Part shown: piece by piece, positions 43,862 to 52,811 of the stretch
How positions within the stretch are numbered: the first letter of the stretch is position 1
How the letters are laid out: every line of letters begins with the position of its first letter
Source of the DNA: an uncultured Lachnospiraceae bacterium
GTDB taxonomy: Bacteria > Bacillota > Clostridia > Lachnospirales > Lachnospiraceae
Length of the DNA stretch: 64,000 bases
Direction: 5' to 3'
NCBI GenBank assembly: GCA_958428365.1
Contig: CAUAFT010000005.1
Span: 62,001 to 126,000, forward strand
Position numbers and translations under genes: made by a program
Notes under the pieces: model-generated
The model's input: only the letters and a program-made list of their open reading frames with translations
The model's database searches: none
Told to the model about the DNA's origin: nothing

Positions 43862-44573
43862 TGCGTTCTCCCAGAGCGTCCAGCGGGATAAATGCTCCCT
43901 GCTCATTTTTTGTATAAGTCTCAAACTTATGGATCTGCATTGCCTCGCTGCGATATTCCAGTCCCGCAAAAAGATACATCTGTTCCAGGACCAGCTCCGG
44001 CTTCAGATTGTCCACGCTTCCGGTAGAGACTTTCAGGTAAAAGGAAGGCTTCCTCTCTCTTTCCCTTACCTGAAATTCATAGATCAGGGGCTTAATGTCC
44101 ATTTCCTTCTCGCTCTTCTTCGTTTTTTTCAGGATCACGATGGAATCCTGTTCTTCATAAAAACTCTGATAGATCTGGCGAAATTCCTCCGTGGTCTTTG
44201 GAGCCTCATAACCCTCCTTATAATAGATCTCATAATCTGCCGCCGCTACAATGGACATAGACTTTTTGGCATTGTCCGGCAGGGCGACATAGGAGGTCAC
44301 TTCAACCCCTTCCACCATGGTCTGGTTTAACGCCTTTAAGGATTCCTCCGTGGATCTGGTGGACAGCACCTCAATATCAAAATATTCCCCGTCGCTGGTG
44401 ATCCCCACTCCAAGAGGCGCCGCAAAGGAAAGAATCATGTGAGGGTTAAAGCCCTCGGAATACTTCATGTCAATTTCCGCCCGCCTCAGGGCTTTCTGAA
44501 AGTACCTCATCATATCCAGGTGCCCGATGAACTTCAAGGCGCCGAATTTTCTGAACTTCACCCTAATCTTCAT
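43854..44573 (-). CDS. DUF2344/TIGR03936 radical-SAM-linked protein
   Basis: The 239 residues start MKIRVKFRKFGALKFIGHLDMMRYFQKALRRAEI, the family signature, followed by YSEGFNPHMILSFAAPLGVGI. These proteins are nearly always encoded right after the B12-binding radical-SAM protein TIGR03960, as here, and in some genomes are fused to it. They are presumed partners in an RNA or protein modification. No enzyme activity has been assigned that I can name. The ATG at 44573 has GGGAGG upstream and overlaps the preceding gene by 11 nt. Confidence 0.9.
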   Translation of the reverse strand: MKIRVKFRKFGALKFIGHLDMMRYFQKALRRAEIDMKYSEGFNPHMILSFAAPLGVGITSDGEYFDIEVLSTRSTEESLKALNQTMVEGVEVTSYVALPDNAKKSMSIVAAADYEIYYKEGYEAPKTTEEFRQIYQSFYEEQDSIVILKKTKKSEKEMDIKPLIYEFQVRERERKPSFYLKVSTGSVDNLKPELVLEQMYLFAGLEYRSEAMQIHKFETYTKNEQGAFIPLDALGERIV

Positions 44574-46422
44574 AGCAGACACCTCCCTCAAATCTTCTTG
44601 CACCGCAGCCGGAACAACGTTCTCTGCAATTCGGGGTGACGACCTCCCGTTTTGCCGTCTCCCACTCCCGGATCAAAAAGTCCTTATTCACTCCCGCATC
44701 GATGAAATCCCACGGGAAGATCTCATCGGTCTTACGCTCCCGGATCGTATAGAAATCCGGGTCAATGCCGCACTCCTCAAAGACACGCATCCACTTTTCG
44801 TTGTCAAAATATTCGCCCCAGGCGTCGAAGATACAGCCCTCCTCATAGGCTTTTAAGATCGCTTTACACAACTTTCGGTCTCCCCTTGCAAGGATTCCCT
44901 CTAAGACCGTGACGTCCGCCTGATGCCAGTTGTACTTGATGCTCTTGCGGTTAAGCTGCTCCTTTACCGTGTCGTTGACGATCTTCGCCCTGTCTAAGAA
45001 CTCTTCCTTCGTACACATAGGCGACCACTGGAACGGCGTGAATGGTTTCGGCACGAAAAAGGAGGTGCTGACTGTGATCTGGCACTTGCCATTTCTCTGA
45101 TCCTTTGGAATCTCGTAGTAGCGAACGGCAATCTGGTTGGCAAGCTCTGCGATCGCCTTCATGTCCTCCTCCGTCTCGGTTGGGAGCCCAAGCATAAAGT
45201 AGAGCTTCACCTTGTTCCAGCCTCCCTCGAAGGCAAGTCCCGCCCCGTGAAGGATCACCTCCTCGGTGAGTCCCTTGTTAATAACATCCCGCAGTCTCTG
45301 GGATCCCGCCTCCGGGGCGAAGGTTAAGCTGCTCTTCTTAATATCCTGAACCTTTCCCATCACATCCAGAGAAAAGGCGTCGATTCGAAGAGACGGCAGG
45401 GAGATGTTCACGTTTTTACTTCCATAATTCTCAATCAGATAAGTGATCAGCTCCTCCAGATCCCGATAATCACTGGTACTCAGAGAGCTTAAGGAGATCT
45501 CCTCGTATCCGGTATTTTTCAGCATGATTGCCGCCTGCTGCTTTAACCTTTCCACATTCTTATCCCGTAAAGGACGGTAGATCATGCCCGCCTGGCAGAA
45601 GCGGCAGCCGCGGATACATCCCCTTTGCACCTCTAACACCACCCTGTCCTGGGTCACTTTTAAAAAAGGAACCACGGGCTTGTCCGGATAGACCACATCG
45701 GTCATGTTGGTGACCACCTGTTTTTCCACGGTCTTTGGGACTTCCTCATAGATCGGCTCCATGGAGTCGATGATGCCGTCTTCTTTATAAGTGACACGAT
45801 AAAGAGACGGCACATAGATTCCCGGAATCTGTGCCGCCCTTTTTAAAAAGGCTTCTCTGTCTTCGCTGCTTTTTTTCCATTCCTTATAGAGTTCTAATAA
45901 GGCGTCGTAACTGATCTCTCCCTCTCCCATATAGAACATGTCGAAAAAGTCCGCCAGCGGTTCCGGGTTGTAGGTACAGGGACCGCCGCCGATAACAAAG
46001 GGCATGTCCCGCTCCCGGTCTTTTGCCAGTAACGGGAGCTGGCTTAGATCCAGGATCTGTAAGATATTGGTATAGCACATCTCATACTGAATCGTGATCC
46101 CGATGAAGTCAAAGTTTTTTAAAGGCTCCTGGGACTCCAGTCCAAAAAGAGGGATCCCCTCCGCCTTCATGATCTGATGTAAATCCGGCCATGGAGAATA
46201 GACCCGTTCGCACCAGACGTCATCTCTGCGGTTGAACATATCGTAGAGGATCTGGATGCCAAGGTGGGACATACCGATCTCATAGACGTCGGGAAAGCAC
46301 ATGGCAAAGCGGACGTCCACAGTATCGGGATCCTTCACCACGCTATTTAATTCATGCCCAATATAGCGTGCGGGCTTATCAATTTTTAATAAAATTTCGT
46401 CATTTAAGGCAAGTTTTCTCAT
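44563..46422 (-). CDS. B12-binding/radical SAM protein TIGR03960
   Basis: The 619 residues begin with a cobalamin-binding-like Rossmann region (about 25-185, FPDVYEIGMSHLGIQILYDM, VIGGGPCTYNPEPLADFFD). A radical SAM core follows with the 4Fe-4S cysteines in VQRGCIRGCRFCQAG (about 270), TFAPEAGSQRLRDVINKG, and a C-terminal Cys-rich end CRERCSGCGARRFEGGVC. The reaction is unknown. It is transcriptionally linked with DUF2344 and rng and starts 16 nt after hisIE, so it may be read from the his promoter. Confidence 0.92.
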   Translation of the reverse strand: MRKLALNDEILLKIDKPARYIGHELNSVVKDPDTVDVRFAMCFPDVYEIGMSHLGIQILYDMFNRRDDVWCERVYSPWPDLHQIMKAEGIPLFGLESQEPLKNFDFIGITIQYEMCYTNILQILDLSQLPLLAKDRERDMPFVIGGGPCTYNPEPLADFFDMFYMGEGEISYDALLELYKEWKKSSEDREAFLKRAAQIPGIYVPSLYRVTYKEDGIIDSMEPIYEEVPKTVEKQVVTNMTDVVYPDKPVVPFLKVTQDRVVLEVQRGCIRGCRFCQAGMIYRPLRDKNVERLKQQAAIMLKNTGYEEISLSSLSTSDYRDLEELITYLIENYGSKNVNISLPSLRIDAFSLDVMGKVQDIKKSSLTFAPEAGSQRLRDVINKGLTEEVILHGAGLAFEGGWNKVKLYFMLGLPTETEEDMKAIAELANQIAVRYYEIPKDQRNGKCQITVSTSFFVPKPFTPFQWSPMCTKEEFLDRAKIVNDTVKEQLNRKSIKYNWHQADVTVLEGILARGDRKLCKAILKAYEEGCIFDAWGEYFDNEKWMRVFEECGIDPDFYTIRERKTDEIFPWDFIDAGVNKDFLIREWETAKREVVTPNCRERCSGCGARRFEGGVCYED

Positions 46423-46438
46423 AAAATCCTTCCTGCTT

Positions 46439-47722
46439 TTACCGCTGTGCCAGCTCCTGCGTAATATCCTCCCAGGTCACGCCTTTTTCCACCATCAACA
46501 CCATGACATGATAAAGGAAGTCGGAAATCTCGTATTTGATCTCCTCCGGATCCGGGTTCTTTGCCGCAATGACGATCTCGGTACATTCCTCTCCCACTTT
46601 TTTCAGGATCTTGTCAATGCCCTTGTCAAAGAGGTAGTTGGTGTAAGAGCCTTCCTTCGGATTCGCTTTACGATCCTCGATCACACGGTAGACACTCTCG
46701 AATACCTTCAACGGATTTTTCTCAATATATTCCTTCTTCACGATCTCGTTGAAAAAGCAGGTTGGACTTCCCGTATGACAGGCAACGCCTACCTGGGATA
46801 CCTTTGCTAAGATCGTGTCGTAATCACAGTCTGCCGTCAACTCCTTCACATACTGGATATGTCCGGAGGTCTCCCCCTTCATCCAGAGTTCCTGACGGCT
46901 TCTGCTGTAATAAGTCATCTTACCGCAGTTCAAGGTAGCGTAATAGGCCTCCTCGTTCATGTAAGCGCACATCAACACATCGTTGGTGGTATAGTCCTGA
47001 ACGATGACAGGAACCAGACCGTCGGAATTTTTCTTCAGCTCCTCCCACTTCAACAGAGGATCGACGTTATCCATCTTAATGCCCTCTTTAGAGAGGATGG
47101 TCTTTAACTTCATGATATCGGTCTGTGAGTTGTTGATGAACTCTCCGCAGATTCCTCTTACATTATCTCTCTTTAAGAGGGTAATCAACTTCTCCATATC
47201 CAGCTCATTCTGTTCCACCAGATAAATGATATCCGTCAGATTCTCCACAGAATCCAGAATTTCCTGATTCATAACAAGGATCTCATGAACGCTCTCCTGA
47301 AGCTCATGTTGGTGCTTAAAGACATAATCCACGTTCTTTAAGGAAATGATGATCTTCTCCTTGCCAAAACGCTTGCTCGCCTCCAGGGCAAGGGCTGCCG
47401 TGGTAGGCTTGGAGCCGTTCAGGATCACCTCCTTACAACCGGCATAGATCAGCTTCTTCACGTCCTCCAAGCGGTTGATATTTCCTCCGGCGCAAAGAGG
47501 GATCTCCAGCAGACGGTTCAACTCCTTAATGGTATGAATGTTCAGTTCATGCTCCTCATCCTCTGTGGACAGGTCGTAAACCAGAATCTTATCAATTCCG
47601 CTGTCATTATATAATTTTACCAGACTTCTGGTATCCTCAATTTCTTCCAGATTGTCAATGCTCTTTACTGCTTTTCCGTTCTTTAAGTATAAGGTCGCAA
47701 CTAAATTCTTATATTCTCTCAT
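46439..47722 (-). CDS. hisIE: Inactive HisF-like barrel fused to HisIE
   Basis: This 427-residue fusion catalyses steps two and three of histidine synthesis. Residues about 1-215 resemble the HisF/HisA barrel (LYLKNGKAVKS, LYNDSGIDKILVYDLS, EIPLCAGGNINRLEDVKKLI), but Tyr12 and Lys129 stand where HisF has its catalytic Asp11 and Asp130. The barrel is therefore unlikely to be a cyclase. Residues about 222-330 are HisI (SRSRQELWMKGETSGH, DCDYDTIL, ACHTGSPTCFF) and about 335-427 are HisE (VGEECTEIVIAAKN). True hisA, hisF and hisH are not in this cluster. It starts 1 nt after hisB. Confidence 0.9.
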   Translation of the reverse strand: MREYKNLVATLYLKNGKAVKSIDNLEEIEDTRSLVKLYNDSGIDKILVYDLSTEDEEHELNIHTIKELNRLLEIPLCAGGNINRLEDVKKLIYAGCKEVILNGSKPTTAALALEASKRFGKEKIIISLKNVDYVFKHQHELQESVHEILVMNQEILDSVENLTDIIYLVEQNELDMEKLITLLKRDNVRGICGEFINNSQTDIMKLKTILSKEGIKMDNVDPLLKWEELKKNSDGLVPVIVQDYTTNDVLMCAYMNEEAYYATLNCGKMTYYSRSRQELWMKGETSGHIQYVKELTADCDYDTILAKVSQVGVACHTGSPTCFFNEIVKKEYIEKNPLKVFESVYRVIEDRKANPKEGSYTNYLFDKGIDKILKKVGEECTEIVIAAKNPDPEEIKYEISDFLYHVMVLMVEKGVTWEDITQELAQR

Positions 47723-47723
47723 T

Positions 47724-48317
47724 TTACAGACTGCCTTTCGTAGATAATATATCCTTAATTCTCGGATCTGTCACGGTGGCTTCATCCAAAGCCTTCGCAA
47801 ACGCCTTGAACATCGCCTCAATGATGTGATGGCTGTTAGAACCCGACAATACCCTGATGTGAAGGTTCATTCCCGCCGCATAGGATATGGCGTAGAAAAA
47901 TTCCCGTACCATCTCGGTGTCCATCTCTCCTACCCGCTCCGTTTGAAATTCTGCGTCAAAGGAAAGATAAGGACGTCCCGACAGATCCAGCGCACACAGA
48001 ACCAGCGTCTCATCCATCGGCAGAATGCAGCTTCCATACCGGCGGATCCCAGCCTTATCTCCCAGAGCTTCCTTGATTACGCTGCCAAGAACGATTCCGG
48101 TATCCTCGATGGTATGATGACAATCCACATCCAGGTCTCCGTTTACGGATACCTCCAGATCGAAAAATCCATGTCTGGCAAATCCCTCTAACATATGATC
48201 AAAAAATCCAATTCCGGTGTCCACATCGTAAGTTCCGTTTCCATCCAGATTCAGTGAGATCCCAATATCCGTCTCCTTGGTAGTGCGCTTCTTTTTCGCA
48301 ATACGGTCTTCTCCCAT
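47724..48317 (-). CDS. hisB: Imidazoleglycerol-phosphate dehydratase
   Basis: This enzyme dehydrates imidazoleglycerol phosphate in histidine biosynthesis. The 197 residues show the metal-binding repeats GIGFFDHMLEGFARHG and DCHHTIEDTGIVLG, then SGSNSHHIIEAMFKAFA, all characteristic of the family. It is the single-function form. The ATG at 48317 is chosen with AAAGG 9 nt before it; an ATG 9 nt upstream touches that site. It lies between hisD and the HisIE fusion. Confidence 0.96.
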   Translation of the reverse strand: MGEDRIAKKKRTTKETDIGISLNLDGNGTYDVDTGIGFFDHMLEGFARHGFFDLEVSVNGDLDVDCHHTIEDTGIVLGSVIKEALGDKAGIRRYGSCILPMDETLVLCALDLSGRPYLSFDAEFQTERVGEMDTEMVREFFYAISYAAGMNLHIRVLSGSNSHHIIEAMFKAFAKALDEATVTDPRIKDILSTKGSL

Positions 48318-48338
48318 AGCCTTCATCCTTTCCGGGTC

Positions 48339-49631
48339 TTAATCTTCAAATCTTACTTTAATCGAATTTGCATGTGCCGTCAACTGCTCGCACTCTGCAA
48401 ATTGCACAATATCTTTATAAATCGGCTCCAATGCCTCTTTCGAATAGGAGATGATACTGGACTTTTTGATGAAGTCATCCACGCTCAGCGGAGAGAAGAA
48501 TTTCGCCGTTCCGTTGGTGGGAAGTACATGGTTTGGTCCTGCAAAATAATCCCCAAGGGGTTCGGAACTGTAAGGTCCTAAGAAAATTGCTCCCGCATTG
48601 CGGATCTTCGTCATGACTTCATATGGATTTTCCATCACGATCTCCAGATGTTCGGAAGCGATCTCATTTGCCGTTTCAATCGCCTCTGCCTGATCCTTTG
48701 CTACCAGGATATAGCCATACTGGTCTAAGGATTTTTGGATAATCTCTTTTCTGGAGAGTTCTTTTACGAATCCATCCACTTCTTCTGATACTTTTTCTGC
48801 CAGTTCTTCGCTTGTGGTAACGAGAATCGCCGACGCCATCTCGTCGTGTTCCGCCTGGGACAACAGGTCTGCCGCTACAAATCTCGGATCTGCGGTCTCA
48901 TCTGCCAGAACTAAGATCTCACTTGGTCCGGCGATGGAATCAATGCTGACGTGGCCAAAGACCGCCTTTTTTGCCAGCGCCACATAGATGTTGCCCGGCC
49001 CCACGATCTTATCCACCTTTGGAATGCTTTCGGTTCCAAAAGCGAGGGCTGCAACCGCCTGGGCGCCGCCCACCTTATAGATCTTATCTACGCCTGCTTC
49101 CTTAGCGGCAACTAAGGTGGAAGCACAGATCTTTCCATCCTTTCCCGGCGGGGTGGTCATAATAATCTCATCCACGCCTGCCACCTTTGCCGGCATAACA
49201 TTCATCAGTACACTGGAAGGATAGACCGCCTTTCCACCTGGAACATAGACGCCGACTCTCTTAAGTGGCGTCACTTTCTGTCCTAAAAGGATGCCGTTTT
49301 CTTCGCTGTCAAACCAACTGTACTGCTTTTGCTTTTCATGATAACTTTTGATGTTGACAAGGGCTTTTCTGATCACCTCTAAGAGCTTCGGCTCTACGTT
49401 TTCATATGCCTCTTTCACCTCTTCTTCCGTTACCACAAGGTTTGCGGCAGAGATATCGGCTCCGTCAAACTTCTTTGTATAATCAAAGACTGCCTCGTCT
49501 CTTCTTTCTCTGACATTCTCAATGATTTCGGCAACCCTGCCCTCAAATTCCCCGTAGCTGTTCGGACTTCTCTTTAGGAGATTTTCCAGAATATCCTGCT
49601 TGGTGTCCGGGGTTAACTTTAAGATCTTCAT
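48339..49631 (-). CDS. hisD: Histidinol dehydrogenase
   Basis: This zinc enzyme performs the last two oxidations from histidinol to histidine. The 430 residues contain PGGKAVYPSSVLMNVMPAKVAGV, IVGPGNIYVALAKKAVFG, IDSIAGPSEILVLAD, LLSQAEHDEMASAILVT (Gln/His zinc ligands) and GPNHVLPTNGTAKF. Length is normal. It lies 10 nt after hisG in the his operon. Confidence 0.97.
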   Translation of the reverse strand: MKILKLTPDTKQDILENLLKRSPNSYGEFEGRVAEIIENVRERRDEAVFDYTKKFDGADISAANLVVTEEEVKEAYENVEPKLLEVIRKALVNIKSYHEKQKQYSWFDSEENGILLGQKVTPLKRVGVYVPGGKAVYPSSVLMNVMPAKVAGVDEIIMTTPPGKDGKICASTLVAAKEAGVDKIYKVGGAQAVAALAFGTESIPKVDKIVGPGNIYVALAKKAVFGHVSIDSIAGPSEILVLADETADPRFVAADLLSQAEHDEMASAILVTTSEELAEKVSEEVDGFVKELSRKEIIQKSLDQYGYILVAKDQAEAIETANEIASEHLEIVMENPYEVMTKIRNAGAIFLGPYSSEPLGDYFAGPNHVLPTNGTAKFFSPLSVDDFIKKSSIISYSKEALEPIYKDIVQFAECEQLTAHANSIKVRFED

Positions 49632-49641
49632 CCTCTTCCTC

Positions 49642-50292
49642 CTAACTGTTCAGAACAGACTTTAAGTCTGTGATCAACTTCGTAATACGTTCATTTTCCA
49701 TCTTCATGCTGACCTGATTGACCACCATCCTCGCAGAGAGAGGCGTAACCTCCTCTAAGACTTCCAGTCCGTTCTCCCTTAAGGTGGAACCAGTCTCCAC
49801 GATGTCCACGATCACCTCGGACAGTCCCACAATAGGAGCTAATTCAATGGAACCATTCAGCTTGATGATCTCGACCGTCTGATGCTTTTTATTATAAAAA
49901 TAGTTCTTTGCGATCTTCGGGTACTTCGTTGCAACACGGATCTGCTCTCTGTGCTGTAACAGCTCAGAGGCGGATTTCGGTCCGCAGACACACATTCTGC
50001 ACTTTCCAAATCCCAGATCCAGGACCTCATAGATATTGCGTCCCTCCTCCAGGATCGTATCCTTACCTACGATTCCGATGTCCGCCGCACCGTATTCCAC
50101 ATAGGTAGGAACGTCGGGTCCCTTCGCCAGGAAAAACCGCAGCTTATATTCCTCATTGACAAAGATCAGCTTTCTGGTCTTTTTATCCTTCATCTCCTCG
50201 CAGGTGATCCCGATCTTCTCAAAAGTCTCCAATGTCTGATTCGCCAGCCTTCCCTTGCCCAAAGCAAAGGTCAGATATCTCATTTCTTCCAT
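49642..50292 (-). CDS. hisG: ATP phosphoribosyltransferase, short catalytic form
   Basis: This is the first enzyme of histidine biosynthesis, condensing ATP and PRPP. The 216-residue protein is the short form (no C-terminal regulatory domain) that needs HisZ, encoded directly upstream. Blocks seen are [33 protein letters not shown] and [18 protein letters not shown] (PRPP loop). The start is chosen at ATG 50292, 4 nt after the hisZ stop, with GGAGAG upstream. Other ATGs 15 nt upstream and 9 nt downstream are possible. Confidence 0.95.
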   Translation of the reverse strand: MEEMRYLTFALGKGRLANQTLETFEKIGITCEEMKDKKTRKLIFVNEEYKLRFFLAKGPDVPTYVEYGAADIGIVGKDTILEEGRNIYEVLDLGFGKCRMCVCGPKSASELLQHREQIRVATKYPKIAKNYFYNKKHQTVEIIKLNGSIELAPIVGLSEVIVDIVETGSTLRENGLEVLEEVTPLSARMVVNQVSMKMENERITKLITDLKSVLNS

Positions 50293-50296
50293 GTTC

Positions 50297-51490
50297 CTAC
50301 TCTCCATCTATCCATGTAATCTCTGTCATTCCCATCTGTTCCCCATAGGCTTCATAGTCCGCTCTGCTCTTTGCCTCATCATACTTCTGAAGCTGAACAT
50401 AACAGCCCGCCTCCCGTCTCGCCTTCGCCTGGGCAATGGCTTCTTTACGGAACTTTTCGCGATATACTATGAGCTGATAATTCTGCTTCACATAAGACTC
50501 CGCCTTCTGTCTGCTGAGAGCCGCTAAGAGCTGATCCACCACAACGGCAAAGCCGATGGACGGCGCGTCCTTGCCAAAGTACTTTAAGAGCTTATCGTAA
50601 CGGCCTCCCTTAACGATAGGCTCCCCTGTTCCAAAGGTGTAACCGGAAAAGATAACGCCTGTATAATAGTGATAATCGCTGATGGCTCCCATCTCATAGG
50701 AGATATGATCCTCCACCTCATAATTTTTAAGAACTTCATGTAAAGAGGTTAAATAATCTAAGGAACTTAAGATTTTTTCATAAGTCAGGGCGTATTTTTT
50801 CGCCTCCTCGAACTGTTTCGGGCTGTCGTAAAAGCCTCCTAAAAGACCGAAGAGGGATTTCAGTTCTTTGGCAATTCCCAGAGTCTCAACGACTTCCTCC
50901 ACGCCAAAAAAATTCTTATTGGAGATCAGCTCCCGCAGTTCCTCCTCCTGTTCCTCATTCAGCCCTGCGGCTTCCATCAATCCCTTCAAAAATCCCGCAT
51001 GACCGATGCTGATCTGAAACTCCTTCAACCCTGCTTTTTTCATCGCCTCCACTGCCATGGCGATGATCTCCGCGTCCGCCTCGATGGAATCGTCCCCGAT
51101 CAGCTCGGCTCCAAGCTGGGTGCTCTCCTTTAATCTTCCCTGATAGCTACTGTTGTTGATAAAGATATTTCCCACATAGCACAGACGGATCGGCATGGTC
51201 TCCTCTCCAAAATACATCGCCGCCGCTCTGGCTATGGACGGGGTAATATCCGGTCTTAACACAAGGGTATTTCCCTCCCTGTCAAAAAACTTATATAAAT
51301 CTCTGGACGGAATGGTTCCGATCTCACGGTTGAATACGTCAAAAAATTCAAAGGTAGGCGTCTGGATCGTGTGATAGCCGAAGCTCATGAGCGTCTCGTG
51401 CAGTTCCTGCTCTAACTTCTGTTTCTTCTCGCACTCTCCGTTATAGATATCCCGGACGCCCTCCGGTGTATGTAATAATTCTCTTCTCAT
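50297..51490 (-). CDS. hisZ: ATP phosphoribosyltransferase regulatory subunit
   Basis: HisZ is a histidyl-tRNA synthetase paralogue that does not charge tRNA. It forms the octameric HisZG complex and gives histidine feedback. The 397 residues show class II synthetase motifs ([65 protein letters not shown]), but no C-terminal anticodon domain of HisS type is clear. It is the first gene of the his operon, with a consensus promoter and operator-like repeats in its leader. Confidence 0.93.
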   Translation of the reverse strand: MRRELLHTPEGVRDIYNGECEKKQKLEQELHETLMSFGYHTIQTPTFEFFDVFNREIGTIPSRDLYKFFDREGNTLVLRPDITPSIARAAAMYFGEETMPIRLCYVGNIFINNSSYQGRLKESTQLGAELIGDDSIEADAEIIAMAVEAMKKAGLKEFQISIGHAGFLKGLMEAAGLNEEQEEELRELISNKNFFGVEEVVETLGIAKELKSLFGLLGGFYDSPKQFEEAKKYALTYEKILSSLDYLTSLHEVLKNYEVEDHISYEMGAISDYHYYTGVIFSGYTFGTGEPIVKGGRYDKLLKYFGKDAPSIGFAVVVDQLLAALSRQKAESYVKQNYQLIVYREKFRKEAIAQAKARREAGCYVQLQKYDEAKSRADYEAYGEQMGMTEITWIDGE

Positions 51491-51503
51491 TTTGATCCTC
51501 CGG

Positions 51504-51544
51504 GCACTTTAGTTCACTAATGTGCTAATTCGATAATATGCTAA
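51504..51544. promoter_or_regulatory. Tandem operator-like repeats at start of his transcript
   Basis: Two adjacent 16-nt direct repeats, TTCACTAATGTGCTAA (51513-51528) and TTCGATAATATGCTAA (51529-51544), agree at 13 positions. The first also forms an inverted repeat with GCAC at 51504 (GCAC-TTAG/CTAA-GTGC type). They lie just downstream of the predicted start of transcription, the expected place for a repressor. A TrpR-like YerC/HisR regulator is a candidate. Confidence 0.55.
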
Positions 51545-51553
51545 ACTTGCTTT

Positions 51554-51582
51554 ATTATATGTCAGTTCCCATAAAAAGTCAA
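51554..51582 (-). promoter_or_regulatory. Promoter of his operon
   Basis: Minus-strand -35 TTGACT (51577-51582), 17-nt spacer, -10 TATAAT (51554-51559). The -35 contains the TGA stop of recU, so the promoter is embedded at the end of that gene. Confidence 0.88.
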
Positions 51583-52112
51583 TCCCTGATATCCAGATCC
51601 CGCTGGATCCCGTCTAAATAGGGCACCAAAATACCGCCCTTTCCCTGTAAAAAGAACTCCTCTTCCAGCTCCTCATAGCGGAAGCTCTTCCTTCCTCCCT
51701 CCTCCATACGGTTCCAAAATTCCATCAGCTTTTCATAGCGCAGATAATAAAATTCATCTTTATGGATAAAAGAGATCAGAAGAAAGGCGATTCCCCCCTG
51801 CTTTTCAAAATCACTCATAAACGCCACCTGATGGGGATGGATATTCGCCAGAGGAAAGGTATCGGTGTGACACTCCTTGGCATCGAAGCAGACCGGGATC
51901 CCCTGTACCGCTCCGATATAGTCCACGGTACTCTTCTGATCGAAATAAGCCAGGGTAATATGCCTTGTGGATTTGTCAATATTGATGGGCGTAATGGGAG
52001 TCGGGATCTTCTGGATCAGTGCAAGACCATGTTCTGCATATTTTTCATTGGTGCGGTTAATAAATTCCTCTAAGGTAGAACCTCTTAATCCCCTTGAATT
52101 CCATGTTGCCAT
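51579..52112 (-). CDS. recU: Holliday junction resolvase RecU
   Basis: RecU cleaves Holliday junctions in Gram-positive bacteria. The 177 residues include NSRGLRGSTLEEFINRTNEKY, IQKIPTPITPINID, AYFDQKSTVDYIGAVQG with the catalytic Asp, CFDAKECHTDTFPLANIHPHQVAFM (DxK motif) and FLLISFIHKDEFYYL. It is slightly shorter than Bacillus RecU at the N-terminus. In Bacillus recU sits beside ponA; here it overlaps the stop of a histidine-phosphatase gene by 1 nt. Confidence 0.9.
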   Translation of the reverse strand: MATWNSRGLRGSTLEEFINRTNEKYAEHGLALIQKIPTPITPINIDKSTRHITLAYFDQKSTVDYIGAVQGIPVCFDAKECHTDTFPLANIHPHQVAFMSDFEKQGGIAFLLISFIHKDEFYYLRYEKLMEFWNRMEEGGRKSFRYEELEEEFFLQGKGGILVPYLDGIQRDLDIRD

Positions 52113-52756
52113 TACAGGATTCCCCTTGCTGCGACGTCGCCCTCGTAGTAGATTTTTTCCTTGAAGGCAATCTGGAACTCTCCGTCCTTTAAGGTGATGA
52201 GGTTCATGCAGCAGTTCGGCTGATGAATCTCCCAGTAGCGGTCAATGTCCCAGCCGTTGACATTCAAAAGCAGCGCCCGGATCAGCGCCCCGTGGCAGAC
52301 CACCAGAACATTCTCACACTGTCCCTCCAGAGGACGCAGTTCCTTTTCCAGAAAATTCTTCGCCCTTGCCATGATCTCCTCATAGCTCTCGGCTCCGTTT
52401 TCCGCTACATATTTAGACGGGACGCTGAAGCAATAGTTCAAGTTCCGGTTTTCCGGCTTTTCCTTGATGTCCTTAATGAGCATATTTTCGGATTCCCCAA
52501 AGCCCATCTCAATAATACGCTCATCTATATGTATCTCCACTTCCTGATCGCCCCGGACGATCTCAGCGGTCTGTCTCGCTCTGGAAAGGGGACTGGAATA
52601 GATCCGGTCGAATCTAAGTCCCTCTTTTTGGATCCCGTCCCTTGTGATCTCTGCTAACGCAATGCCATATTCATTCAAAGGAATGTCGATCCTTCCCTGG
52701 ATCCTGCCCTCCTTATTTGCCTTTGTCTCTCCGTGCCTTAATACATAGATATTCAT
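52112..52756 (-). CDS. Histidine phosphatase superfamily protein
   Basis: This 214-residue phosphoglycerate-mutase-like phosphatase has the active-site YVLRHGETKANKEGRIQGRIDIPLNE at the start, YSSPLSRARQTAEI, Glu in RIIEMGFGESEN and the second His in VLVVCHGALIRALLL. The substrate is uncertain; cobalamin-pathway, sugar phosphate and broad-range phosphatases all share these motifs. The ATG at 52756 (MNIYVLRHG) is chosen, with AGAGGT 9 nt before it. The gene is coupled to recU. Confidence 0.88.
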   Translation of the reverse strand: MNIYVLRHGETKANKEGRIQGRIDIPLNEYGIALAEITRDGIQKEGLRFDRIYSSPLSRARQTAEIVRGDQEVEIHIDERIIEMGFGESENMLIKDIKEKPENRNLNYCFSVPSKYVAENGAESYEEIMARAKNFLEKELRPLEGQCENVLVVCHGALIRALLLNVNGWDIDRYWEIHQPNCCMNLITLKDGEFQIAFKEKIYYEGDVAARGIL

Positions 52757-52811
52757 ATTCGCCATACCTCTTTTTGTCGATTTCCTGCATTTTTATATCA
52801 AAATGTCCCCT

